Shown: positions 49,991 to 59,900, numbered from the stretch's first letter. The stretch: DNA of 64,000 bases from Maniola hyperantus (GCF_902806685.2 NC_048539.1:5964501-6028500); one strand, 5' to 3'. The notes: generated by a model from the sequence alone, not told the origin. A program made the numbers and translations.

Positions 49991-51585
49991 GTATCCCTAG
50001 GGGTCGACTTCTAGTCAAGCCGTTTACGAAACATTTATATAATAACGAGCTTTAATCATTCCAAGTTAGACGCTTTGTTTCTCTTATGGTTGATTAATCA
50101 CAGTTCAATATTCTAACTAAGCTTAATCAAAATCGGAGTCAGTGAAGTGTGACTAAATTTTAGATTCATGACAGCTATACTTGACTATTTCAGAACAAAT
50201 TGGTAAATATTTTTTTAAATTGTCTATTTACTCCATTAATATTGGCGAACTCAAATTTCTTTTACAAAATATGATTTTACATCACAACTCTTAAATTTTT
50301 TCAACTCTTCAAATATTTATTTTCACAACAACTTCAGTTAAGTATTTCATTCGAGTTTTACTATAAAATAATACGAATATTTTACATATTCTGCAGCCGC
50401 ATTCGATTTCGTACATTTATCATTTTGAAATTATCTTTTTACTGTAGTTTTTGCTAAGCCTCTTGTATTTTTCATTCTGATGTAGGTACTGTTTTATTTT
50501 TATCACATGACATTTTTATACATTTCCTAATTAATGTTTTATAACTCTTTTCCGGAACAACTACTGGCATAGCCAATGTAAACAAAATGACATAATCCTA
50601 ATTACTGGGTATTAAAATGGTTATAATAAATTAAATAGCTAATAAAATAGATAACGGATTTTTATAGCAGCCAGTATATCTATCTAGTTATTTTTCCATG
50701 GCACTGTGCGTAGTTAATGTCCCTATAGGGTGTTAGGCAATATTCGTATAAAATTATATGGTTTATAAGTTATATTGGTTGGGATTATATGGTTTATAAA
50801 CCAAGATAAGCGTAGGAAATTAAATAACTCATGAATTAAAACAAATAGTGCCATTGATAGGTATCTAAGAAACTGGATCTTAGTTCTTATTCACGTGTTT
50901 TGGCTTTTCAATATGCTATTTAATGTTTTCATGTATGAACCTATAATTGAATTTCAATTCAATGGGTTCAATGTGTATGTATGAGTGAGTGTGAGTTTGT
51001 TTTGCCGTAACTTTTAAATGCCCGAACAGATTTGGATGTATGGGCTATCGTAACATCATCCTCAAGGACACTAGCTATAAACTTTTTGAAAAAAAAAACA
51101 ATATAGTAGAGCACTCATGTTTTTTAATTATTTTAATTATAGGCTTGTTCAACTTTTGCTTTCGAGCTTGCATACATAAGTCCCTTGCTCTATCATAGCG
51201 TATAATTTCAAAATATTCTCTCACGTTTTCTACACATTAAATAAGTAGGTACCTTCAGCACTTTGTTGTATTATTATTCTAAACTTATGATGAAAACGGC
51301 AATCCCAATTATAAAAGAACAATGCATTAATAGGTATTTTGTATACAAAAGAGCGTATCATCTGGGACCATTCTCATCAATTGCGATTGTGGTCAAGCAC
51401 TTCTCGTCATACGTAAAAACCGGTACTGTCAGTATGCAAAATAAGTGACATGACGTGTTACGCTAAATCTCCGAGGATAAGTAATGTTGTAACCAGTGCG
51501 CTAGTAATGAAGAAAGCTGTTATTTTTTTATCTCATACACACATTATAAAGTTGCTCCCTACGCACAGTAGGTAAAACTCTGCAC
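49991..51585. other. Intron 1 segment without exons seen
   Basis: Unique AT-rich sequence except for the repeat at 50960; TATATGGTTTATAA occurs twice near 50755-50800. Confidence 0.45.
50960..51100 (+). repeat. Dispersed repeat shared with 22975-23110
   Basis: AATGCCCGAACAGATTTGGA and GGGCTATCGTAACATCATCC. Preceded by a GTATGTATGAGTGAG run. Confidence 0.45.
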
Positions 51586-51752
51586 CAGGATAGCGATACC
51601 ATGTGCCACTGAATTAAAGAAGCGTCATCTATTGAAACAAGATGACATGGTATTCTAGAGAACGTTTTTTGACAATGTAACATCGGTGTCAAAAACGCTC
51701 TTTCTGGTGATGTTGTCACAAAACGACCGCTACATGGCAGCATCGCTATCCT
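51586..51752. mobile_element. MITE with AGGATAGCGAT ends
   Basis: AGGATAGCGATACCATGT at the left, ACATGGCAGCATCGCTATCC at the right, and an inner pair AACGTTTTTTGAC / GTCAAAAACGCT. Confidence 0.58.
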
Positions 51753-52658
51753 AAAAAACCGGAAACAGTAGCAAACTAAGCTCGAATACTTGGGTATTTT
51801 TTCCACTGATAATAAAATCTACAGTTCCTACTTACTATTCGGTATTAACATAATAGTTACGACTCTATTTAAATTGGATATCGTCCTTATCCAATTGAAT
51901 TACAGTCGGAAAAATAGAAGATTTTGTAACCACAGCGTTTGCAGGCGTGTGAGTCCCTGAAAAATTCTTTAAACCACTAAATAAAGGACAGTGCGTGAAA
52001 AGTGTTCGAGCATGCAAATGGAGATTGTCGCTCGGTCTCCGTCTGCGAATTAAAAAATTCTAGTCCAATCCGAGGTATAGAAAAGTTGTTTATTCAACAA
52101 AATTAGTGATTAGATTACTGATTATTATTATTTAGTTAAAATCACCGTAAAAATACGCAATACATTATACTGCACGATGCTCGTATTTTATTTATATTTA
52201 CCATAGCACGAGTCCATGTGATATTATTGTAGTACTGTATTTAATATGCAGTTTCATGCTATAGTACTTTCCATTTTATCACGTAGCTATAACTTTGCCA
52301 CACATTTTTATGAATGTTTATTTTTTTTTGCATTGGACAAACGTCCCTGTACTTTATTGATATCGCTACTACCGGACGTTAACTTTTTATTTTGGCCAAT
52401 GCATTATTTCTAGAATTTGCTACTCAGACAGTTTATTAAGGACTTACCATAAAGTGTGTCGCGATAAATATTTTTAATTTTACTGTCTTTTTGAAACTTG
52501 TGCATTATTACTTCCTTGGTTCCCCTGTTTTAGGAAGTTGCGATGTTAATGATCGTAAAGCTTTGTGGTTTAAAAGAAATAATGAATTGTCTGAGTGGTA
52601 TGACTAGATGTTGTTCGCATGTTGCGCCTATGCTAGCCCTTGGTTGTGTTGCATGCAG

Positions 52659-52721
52659 GTCTAGGCGAGCGTCGCAGCAGCTTTCCCGGAGCGCCGAAAG
52701 CATTGACCAGGCGTACAAAAG
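52659..52721 (+). CDS. Exon 2, 63-nt phase-preserving small exon
   Basis: This exon supplies one base to complete Arg181, then twenty codons, then two bases of Arg202. The acceptor is GCATGCAG|GTC and the donor AAAAG|GTAAAA. The encoded segment runs from SRRASQQ to QAYK (residues 182-201) and carries another RRAS site at S186, matching the style of exon 1. Its length is divisible by three and it begins and ends in the same phase, so exon 3 can join exon 1 directly. It is therefore a candidate for alternative inclusion. An open frame also runs upstream of the acceptor (from 52543), but that part looks like intron. Seen: splice sites, phase, composition. Inferred: that it is used. Confidence 0.76.
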
Positions 52722-52791
52722 GTAAAATTTTCATTTTTTACTCAAATAGTTACTCATAGTCATTCAGTGCGCGGAAAATAAGTACTTAGTG

Positions 52792-52917
52792 CAATCTGAA
52801 GTCGCAGCATGGCGACTTATGCAGGTTATAGACAGAACTAAATACACAAGACTGAGATCTGTTTTTGTCAGTCATACGCCTCGTGTTCAGATTGGACTAC
52901 TATTTTGCGCGCGCTAT
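52792..52917 (+). mobile_element. MITE 70 bp after exon 2
   Basis: CAATCTGAAGTCGCAGCATG at the left and GTTCAGATTGGACTACTATT at the right; ACTAAATACACAAGACTGAG is shared with the inverted copy at 37800. Confidence 0.55.
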
Positions 52918-53311
52918 ACCGTAATTTTTAATGCACTTTAGAAGTTAGTTTGGCTAGTTTACGATTTTACTTTTTAGCTGCTTGTAGGTAATGTGTAATC
53001 TTTTTTTAATTTTTTGTTTTCTTCTCCACCCTACTAGGAATTCTACAATGTCAAAATTGGTTGTTGATTATTATAAAACTTTATTTTAGACGTTAGTGAA
53101 ATGAATACTCAAAGATTATAGAATGAATGATTTGTGACCTACATCTGTATTATGTATACTTAAAAATCAAAATCAATAGGTAGCGTAGCGGCAGATTACT
53201 GTCTGCTCTACTTTTAATATCCATGATTGATTTAATTTGCAAGCTATCTAAAACATAATTAATTAATTAGATAGTTATCGTGCGGCAGAGTCTTAAGTGT
53301 ACCTATGAAAT

Positions 53312-53624
53312 AGAGCCGTGATAGCCTAGTGGTTAAGACGTCCGCCTCCTATTTGAGAGGTCGGCAGTTTGATCAAGAGCACGCACCTCTAACTTTTCGG
53401 AGTTGCGTTTTAAACAATTAAATATCACTTGCTTAAACAGTGAAGGAACACATCGTGAGGAATGCCTCAGAGTTTTCCATAATGGTCTCAAATGGTGTCC
53501 GAAGTCTGCTAAGTCGCACTTAGCCAGACTTAGTGTTGCGGACTGCGACCTAAACCCTCCTCATTCTGAGAGGATACCCTCTGGTCCTGGGCCACCTATT
53601 GGCTGATCATGATGATGATGATCA
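53312..53624 (+). repeat. tRNA-derived SINE, nearly full length, in intron 2
   Basis: CGTGATAGCCTAGTGGTTAA head, mutated B box GTTTGATCAAG, family body and a CATGATGATGATGAT tail. Confidence 0.7.
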
Positions 53625-54577
53625 GATATAATTTAACGAAAAACGATTCAGTCCGGCTGTTTATTTACGCAGTGCCCTAAGAGCTATTTACGGAATTTTC
53701 TTTCAACACATGCCAATTATTTGTGTGCAGTTACAAAGTTTTTTAACAAATTCGCGTCACTCGCGATCGTCAAACCGGCCATTACATTCTGTCTGTCTCG
53801 AGGAATTTATGTTCTTTTGCTCATTTTTAGTTTAAACGCTAAAATTTTAGTCCTCATTATAAAATTACAAATAAGTCTGGATCGTGTCTAACTTTTACTA
53901 ACTCAAAAAGGAAAAATAAGTTCTGATGTACCTACTACACGTCTGCCTTCAGCGTAGGAGGAATTCCTGGCCTGGTGTTTACGATATTTAAACATAATAT
54001 TTCATTGCGCCATTTTGTGGTATTTTATGGAAGTGATTTTAGGATAGGTAAAGCGATGTAGCATACTTTAATTTAATCACAGGGCCTTGAAAAAATTGAT
54101 ACGATGATAATTTTTTAAATTTTTTACTCTGTTCTCTATATAATATTACATATCTACTTACAAGATATCCAATAATAAGTTAATTAGGTATCTACTTAAT
54201 ATTATTCAGTGTAAGTACACTACAGTACGTAGGTACGTATGACAAGGAATGATAAAAGTCTGTAAAATTCTAGATTAATAGTAGACTAATTTTTTTAACG
54301 TAAACCACACGATAATGAATGATTGATGAGATAAGATAATATATTGTAACCTACGCATTATATTTGGTGACTATCATTCAAGTCTGTGGGTGGTCTATAT
54401 TATTTCGCCTCAAAAACTTCCGATATTATGGCTTCAGAACACATTGGCCGAATGCGTTCGACGAATGCCGACTAACGTGTAAACGCTGCTTGAGAATTGT
54501 GTCTAGATCTCGAGATCCTTTGATGTTTGCATGGAAACCTTGGTGGGTTTTCACTTTGTATCCACCTGTTAGAGAGA

Positions 54578-54851
54578 TCACGCCTCATCCGATCCGAATC
54601 CGTGAAAATACGGATATAAAAAACTCGGACCGTATTCGGATATTGCTAATCCGTTCTCTGATTTATCTGAGTGGACATATTTAACATATTTACGTCACTG
54701 TCCGATTTGAATCCAAGGCACATCCGAGATATGGACTCACGGATGACGGAGAGATATCGGATGTCGGATGTAGTGCGTAAGCTACCATACCATAAAAATA
54801 GTTCTATGACTACTTCGGAACGTATTTTCACGGACTCGGATCGGATGAGTG
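54578..54851. mobile_element. MITE interrupted at its right end by the LTR element
   Basis: Left terminal inverted repeat near 54581-54612 (CGCCTCATCCGATCCGAATC and on) matches the inverse of 54820-54851. The last bases of the right repeat (GCG) appear to continue after the LTR element at 59325. The interior has many GGATG/CATCC blocks. Confidence 0.6.
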
Positions 54852-55764
54852 TGCTAGATTAGCCTCAGAAGTATAGAGACAATAGAGTCAGGAAATAACC
54901 TACTGAGAGCCTAAACCTTAGTTCGTTATCAATAAGCTAGGGCGTGGTTGTAGGTAGGAGACAAAATAAAAGATTGTATAAGGAAATAAACTGTTTTATT
55001 CAGGGAAAAACTCCCTCCAAATCAAAGTTTATCTTTACCATTACTTATTGCTTTATCATTAAATAATTTATTATTTCCTTTAAGAAAAATCTACCGCCAG
55101 TTCGAAAAAGCATATCTACCGAGAGAAAGAACTGGCAAGAAAAAACTCGGCGGTGTCTATCCACAATTATTGAAAAATAGATACAACTATGGTATTACCA
55201 TAACATATTCAACCCACATCGGGTATAAGCATAAACTATTACAAAGGAATACCAGTTGAATAACAAATTACACATTAAACAACATACATAGTATAACAAT
55301 AGAAATATAAAATCAACAATATTCGTACCTGTAGGTATGTCACAGCTTCTTATTAAAAATAGGAAAATTAATGATGTCTACCGTCAAAGCAGAGCCATTT
55401 ATAGCCCTTTGGCTACCCTTTCCATAAGTATAATGATACCATATAAAACTCAAATTCAATAGAGTCGACAATAGAGATTAAACTTTAGTTTTAAATTTAT
55501 ACACTTCAAAATTCCACATTATACTCTATTTAAATCTACAATTACTTTACTTCTAAAATATAATAAAATCAATTTCACCATGTAAGACCTTTGGATTAGC
55601 TGCTATATATTATCTGTTACGTCTGTAGTATTTTGTCTATCATTTTGACGTGCCTCTGTTTACAAATAAAATGTCAATGGTTTAGAATTAATTCTTAAGC
55701 AAAATCTAAAGAGTTTAGTAGCAATTTCAAGAAATAAATAGCAACTCTAACCATTTATCTTATA
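54852..55764 (-). repeat. Terminal direct repeat A (3' LTR in element sense)
   Basis: 913 bp from TGCTAGATTAGCC to TTATCTTATA, same length as repeat B. It contains TTTATT at 54995-55000, which is AATAAA in minus sense and a possible polyadenylation signal, plus the crossing stems at 55093-55154. No open frame of note. Confidence 0.8.
55093..55154. other. Crossing stems (possible pseudoknot) within the LTR
   Basis: GCCAGTTC (55096-55103) pairs with GAACTGGC (55129-55136). CCGAG (55119-55123), inside that loop, pairs with CTCGG (55146-55150) outside it, an H-type crossing arrangement. ACCGCC and GGCGGT offer a competing outer stem. The same sequence is in repeat B. Confidence 0.5.
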
Positions 55765-55799
55765 CGGCCAAACTGACAATTGCTTCGTTCTCGAAGCAA
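55765..55799. other. Hairpin module copy 1 at the LTR/internal boundary
   Basis: CGGCCAAACTG is followed by a perfect 8-bp stem TTGCTTCG/CGAAGCAA with loop TTCT (55780-55799). It begins at the first base inside repeat A, the place where a polypurine tract would be expected in element sense. Related to the module at 57552-57590. Confidence 0.7.
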
Positions 55800-56020
55800 C
55801 AAAATAAAAACAAACAATTCGTAAAGTAATTTTTTAACAACATCAAAACATTTTTTTTTTTTTTTTTTTTTTCAAACAACATGTCTGTGGCTTCCAACAA
55901 AATTTAAAAAAACATTTTAAACATGTGTGTGACATACAAAATTACCACACAGTTTACTCTCAAAAATACAAGAAATATTTTTCTCGCCACAGCACATAAA
56001 TGTTTCCAAACAAGATATCC

Positions 56021-56215
56021 TTTAACCCCATTGGTTTTAAACCAATATCAAAAAATATTTTTAACACCACTGGTATTAAAGCGATATTATAAAAATAGTT
56101 TTCAGCACCGTTGGTTCCAACGTTTTAAAGTATCATCTACAAAATATCCTTCAACACCATTGGTTTTAAGGCAACATCGTAAACCATCATAAAATTGTCC
56201 CTTAACACCATTGGT
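56021..56215 (+). repeat. Imperfect 40-50 bp tandem units (five)
   Basis: Units start near 56021, 56061, 56101, 56151 and 56201, each with a version of TTAACACCATTGGTTTTA. The first unit contains ATTGGTTTTAAACCAAT, a near-palindrome. The repeats produce a spurious 89-codon frame. Confidence 0.65.
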
Positions 56216-57061
56216 TTTGATCCATATATCACTATACAATTTTTCCATTGATCGAACATTTGATCAAAGTTTTAAATAAATTCCAATAAAATATAGAGAT
56301 GAATATTAAACAAAGAAAAATTGCAACTGAACAAATTGTAAATTATCAGAATTTAAAATAATATGTTTCATAAAAAAGAACCATCAAAATGAAAAAGTTA
56401 CAAAAATATTAATATTTCAAAATAAGTTAAATCATAAGAACTTTTTTTCAATTTCAAGTTAATAATTTTGCAAAAATAATAAAATACCATCGACTCTTAC
56501 TCCTAAAGTACCAAAGTCAAAAACAAAGGGTAGGTATATAAAAAGTAATTATATGTAAGATATATCAAAACAAAACTAACTACTATGTTAGAAGAAGTAA
56601 AAATAATCAAAGAGTAAACTTATCTAATTATCGTTATTTACTTTCAAAAATATTTTCTATTCAATCTCTTTTTGTCTATCTGCAATCAGTCCTTGGACTA
56701 TACAAAAACATTTGTTGCTTCCCACATCCAATGATGTGCCAACAACCTTCCTTTTTAAATAAATACCAAAACATTTTTCCACAATAAAATATAAAAATCC
56801 AAAAAGATCGTAAATAAAAACATAAAGGTAGGTATCAAAAACTAAAATGTCAAAAAATACCACAAAAATAATTTACATTAAAAAGATCGTCAAAGAAGTA
56901 ATCAATATCAAAAATAGTTAAACACTTCAAACATCAAAAACGTCAAAAAATCAAAAGTATTATTCAAACAAAACAACAAAATACGGCATTAAAAAATATT
57001 AAACACAAGTGGGTAGTCAATAATCTCTAAATTCCAATATTCTAAATTTAAGTTTCAGGTT

Positions 57062-57110
57062 TAACCATAGTCCACCACGCTGGCCAAGTGTGGATTGGCA
57101 GCTCCATTAC
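57062..57110 (-). repeat. SINE fragment captured inside the LTR element
   Basis: CCATAGTCCACCACGCTGGC and the following AAGTGTGGATTGGCAG match the inverse of the SINE body. Confidence 0.5.
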
Positions 57111-57551
57111 ATCACATTACGTAACGGTGGGTATATATAAAAAAACAATGACATCAAACAATCAGTAGCTACTAGACTTAGCGGCATAGCAACAGGATAA
57201 GACATCAGCAGCCTAACCTATCCTTATATAAAAACTACAAAAATAAACTCCAACAAAATTTCTTAATTATTGTAGGTAGGTATCACAAATCTTTCATCTC
57301 TACGTTTCGCGAGTGAGAACTCCGATGCAAAGTCAATAGCAAATTTACAAAAATGGCCACGCTAATCGCGTTTCTGATCAATGAATCATCAATATTTAAC
57401 GAATGATGCAATATGTATTTCTGTATTGTTCTTAATTTGAAACAAAATTACAACAAAAAATTTTTTTTTTTTTCTTTTTTTTTTGGTTCTTTTTTTTCCT
57501 TCTTTTCTCTCTGTCATTATGTAACACATAAATAAATTATATACATCTATT

Positions 57552-57590
57552 CGGCCAACCTGTAAGTACTTCGTTCTCGAAGTACTTACA
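57552..57590. other. Hairpin module copy 2 in the element interior
   Basis: CGGCCAACC leads into a perfect 13-bp stem TGTAAGTACTTCG/CGAAGTACTTACA with the same TTCT loop (57561-57590). The loop and closing pairs match copy 1 while the outer stem differs but still pairs. Confidence 0.7.
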
Positions 57591-58390
57591 TAGGAAATGC
57601 CTCAAGAACATAACTAAAAAAAAAAGTAAGATGACTCATCACTCGTAAAACAATATTCAATGATTCAATGTCAACATCACTATCATATAAATTACGAATA
57701 TACGGCTAGACGTCAGACGTAAATTAAAATAGAACACAAATTAATCATCAGTAAATATTTACTGACAAACTTGCTTTAGTTTTTCACCGCTCGGTCAGTC
57801 TGACATTTAACCACATTTTATCGTATGATCATTTAATAAAAATTTCATACCAACTAACTACCTGCAAATTTTTTACATTAATTTACGTAATATCGATTTG
57901 TGTTACTAGCTGGGACATCATGCGATTAAACACCTTCAAACATTAATCTGAGTCATTGAAACAGAACATCTATACTGAACACAAAATTACCCGCAAAAAT
58001 TTTATTTATTTAGTACCCACATCTTTATTTCTATAATACAATTAGTTTTAAAACAAATAAAATGACGACAGGTACTATGAAACTGTGTTACTACATTACA
58101 CAGAGTATTAATAGGTCCATGATTACGCAATAAAACTTTCTAAGGCCTACCTGCCTGAAAAATTGTCTTGCAAAAAAGTTTTAATTCACTTTCACTTTTT
58201 TTTCATACCATATTTTCATATTAAGATTTCCAGATTTCGGGTATCCAATGTCCATTGTGGTACCTCTCGTGGACGTCAGTCATCACAACGCCTGTTGGAA
58301 CATCTTTGATGGCTTTTCACAAAGCCATCCGAAATGGCCGGTATTTCTGAAACTTGTACAATTGCATTAGAAAAGGCACAATTCAGCCAT

Positions 58391-58408
58391 ATCGTATCCC
58401 ACTTCTGA
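58391..58408 (-). other. Primer binding site candidate for tRNA-Leu
   Basis: Directly next to the LTR the minus strand reads TCAGAAGTGGGATACGA. This matches the complement of the 3' part of a tRNA-Leu (ending TTCGAATCCCACTTCTGA before CACCA) at all but one of about 17 positions. The complement of the terminal CACCA is not present at the LTR edge, so the pairing would start five bases into the tRNA. The tRNA sequence is from general knowledge of eukaryotic tRNA-Leu, not from this window. Confidence 0.55.
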
Positions 58409-59321
58409 TGCTAGATTAGCCTCAGAAGTATAGAGACAATAGAGTCAGGAAATAACCTACTGAGAGCCTAAACCTTAGTTCGTTATCAATAAGCTAGGGC
58501 GTGGTTGTAGGTAGGAGACAAAATAAAAGATTGTATAAGGAAATAAACTGTTTTATTCAGGGAAAAACTCCCTCCAAATCAAAGTTTATCTTTACCATTA
58601 CTTATTGCTTTATCATTAAATAATTTATTATTTCCTTTAAGAAAAATCTACCGCCAGTTCGAAAAAGCATATCTACCGAGAGAAAGAACTGGCAAGAAAA
58701 AACTCGGCGGTGTCTATCCACAATTATTGAAAAATAGATACAACTATGGTATTACCATAACATATTCAACCCACATCGGGTATAAGCATAAACTATTACA
58801 AAGGAATACCAGTTGAATAACAAATTACACATTAAACAACATACATAGTATAACAATAGAAATATAAAATCAACAATATTCGTACCTGTAGGTATGTCAC
58901 AGCTTCTTATTAAAAATAGGAAAATTAATGATGTCTACCGTCAAAGCAGAGCCATTTATAGCCCTTTGGCTACCCTTTCCATAAGTATAATGATACCATA
59001 TAAAACTCAAATTCAATAGAGTCGACAATAGAGATTAAACTTTAGTTTTAAATTTATACACTTCAAAATTCCACATTATACTCTATTTAAATCTACAATT
59101 ACTTTACTTCTAAAATATAATAAAATCAATTTCACCATGTAAGACCTTTGGATTAGCTGCTATATATTATCTGTTACGTCTGTAGTATTTTGTCTATCAT
59201 TTTGACGTGCCTCTGTTTACAAATAAAATGTCAATGGTTTAGAATTAATTCTTAAGCAAAATCTAAAGAGTTTAGTAGCAATTTCAAGAAATAAATAGCA
59301 ACTCTAACCATTTATCTTATA
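58409..59321 (-). repeat. Terminal direct repeat B (5' LTR in element sense)
   Basis: Second copy of the 913-bp repeat. It ends 90 nt before exon 3 of the host gene. If the LTR promoter is active it would fire leftwards, antisense to the gene. Confidence 0.8.
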
Positions 59322-59411
59322 AGTGCGTAACCGCCCTAAGGCTCTTTACAAAATTAGCTATTCCTAAGAAGTATTTGCAAAAACTTTACAATTGCATTAT
59401 GAATGTTTCAG

Positions 59412-59509
59412 GTCGAAAAGTCGCTCCGTGGACCATGGCTTCGCTACCCCGTTTGACTTGGATTCACTGCGCTCCAAAGTGGAAGGAAGGTTCGACGCCG
59501 TACACAGAG
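59412..59509 (+). CDS. Exon 3 of the same gene; gene continues beyond the window
   Basis: The exon follows the acceptor GAATGTTTCAG and ends at the donor CAGAG|GTAAAC (59510). It is 98 nt: one base completing Arg202 (or Arg181 if exon 2 is skipped), 32 codons, and one base of the next codon. The product SKSRSVDHGF... then TPFDLDSLRSKVEGRF (residues 203-234) has balanced composition and looks like conserved protein rather than chance ORF. GC content jumps sharply against the flanks. The last base G and the next exon's first two bases must form codon 235. No convincing exon 4 with the right phase was found before 64000, so it presumably lies outside. Function unknown; no domain recognised. Confidence 0.86.
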
Positions 59510-59798
59510 GTAAACAACACCTTTGATTAAGTATTATTATTTATTACCATAAAGGCTTGGCATCAAAACAATTTTGACTTGCCCATGCTTCGCTAGAAAT
59601 ATCTAAAAATCCCTTGGTGGTGGAGTTTTCAAAAATGCTAAAACATATAGGTTTTCCTAAATTTTTAACCGAAAGCCTACTATTATACTAATTTTTATGG
59701 ATATAACTTTTAAAATGACCGACCTTTCATATAAACTTTCAACAAAGCTGAGTTTAAGTGGTTATCAAAGACTTGCTCCACTCCGTCAGCAAGCGTCG

Positions 59799-59900
59799 GC
59801 TTAGAGACAGCGCGTGCCAGACCTTCGTTATTTTATAAAAGCTGAAATTTTTTCTGCTTTTATAAAATAACGAAGGTATGGCACGAGCTGGCTCTCTCTC
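59799..59900. repeat. Inverted pair of CATGACGTGA-family ends
   Basis: CAGACCTTCGTTATTTTATA and the inverse TATAAAATAACGAAGGTATG face each other around AGCTGAAATTTTTTCTGCT. Confidence 0.6.

Larger units (their letters stand above)
31959..52658 (+). other. Intron 1 (about 20.7 kb, phase 2)
   Basis: Bounded by the donor GTATTG after exon 1 and the acceptor TTGCATGCAG before exon 2. It is filled with Helitron-like elements in both orientations, SINE fragments, MITEs, an RTE LINE tail and simple repeats, listed separately. I saw no additional exon in it that keeps the phase, but a short cassette exon could easily be missed by eye. Retaining the intron would add only RYCLNKYI and then a stop at 31981-31983. 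Confidence 0.7.
55765..58408 (-). other. Noncoding interior of the LTR element
   Basis: Very AT-rich, without recognisable coding sequence. It contains imperfect tandem units at 56021-56215, two related hairpin modules (55765-55799 and 57552-57590), a long pyrimidine run at 57459-57515 (purine on the element strand), a T-run at 55850-55872, and a SINE-derived fragment at 57062-57110. The short frames at 55923-56192 and 56657-56863 are low-complexity and explained by the repeats. Confidence 0.6.
54852..59321 (-). mobile_element. Recent nonautonomous LTR-type retrotransposon (4,470 bp)
   Basis: Two 913-bp direct repeats (54852-55764 and 58409-59321) bracket a 2,644-bp interior. The segments I compared base by base are identical and both copies have exactly the same length. 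The 4-bp sequence AGTG lies just outside each end (54848-54851 and 59322-59325), the size of target duplication made by retroviral-type integrases. A primer-binding-site candidate lies at 58391-58408 in minus-strand sense, which gives the orientation. The interior has no gag, protease, reverse transcriptase or integrase, only AT-rich sequence, imperfect tandem repeats, hairpins and a SINE fragment. It is therefore a large nonautonomous element that would need proteins from elsewhere. The ends read TA...CA in element sense, not the usual TG...CA. A segmental duplication is the alternative, but the flanking AGTG argues against it. Confidence 0.78.
52722..59411 (+). other. Intron 2 (about 6.7 kb, phase 2)
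   Basis: Donor GTAAAA after exon 2 and acceptor ATGTTTCAG before exon 3. Two thirds of the intron is the LTR-type insertion at 54852-59321. The rest holds a MITE (52792-52917), a SINE (53312-53624) and the MITE that the LTR element interrupts (54578-54851). Only 90 nt separate the insertion from exon 3, so the branch point and pyrimidine tract of exon 3 must lie in that short remnant or in the element itself. Confidence 0.72.

Noticed and set aside
51528..51806. 92-codon minus frame
   Set aside because: Spans a MITE with inverted ends; no protein signature.
173..53400. tRNA genes at 175, 23457 and 53312 because of A and B boxes
   Set aside because: The boxes sit in a repeated unit with a shared non-tRNA body and cannot fold into a cloverleaf; they are SINE heads.
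56021..56215. CRISPR-like array
   Set aside because: Units are imperfect, have no unique spacers of constant length, and the genome is eukaryotic.
54852..59321. Plain segmental duplication or assembly duplication of 913 bp
   Set aside because: The AGTG target duplication and the tRNA-Leu-like primer site at the boundary fit an LTR element better; assembly error still needs long reads to exclude.
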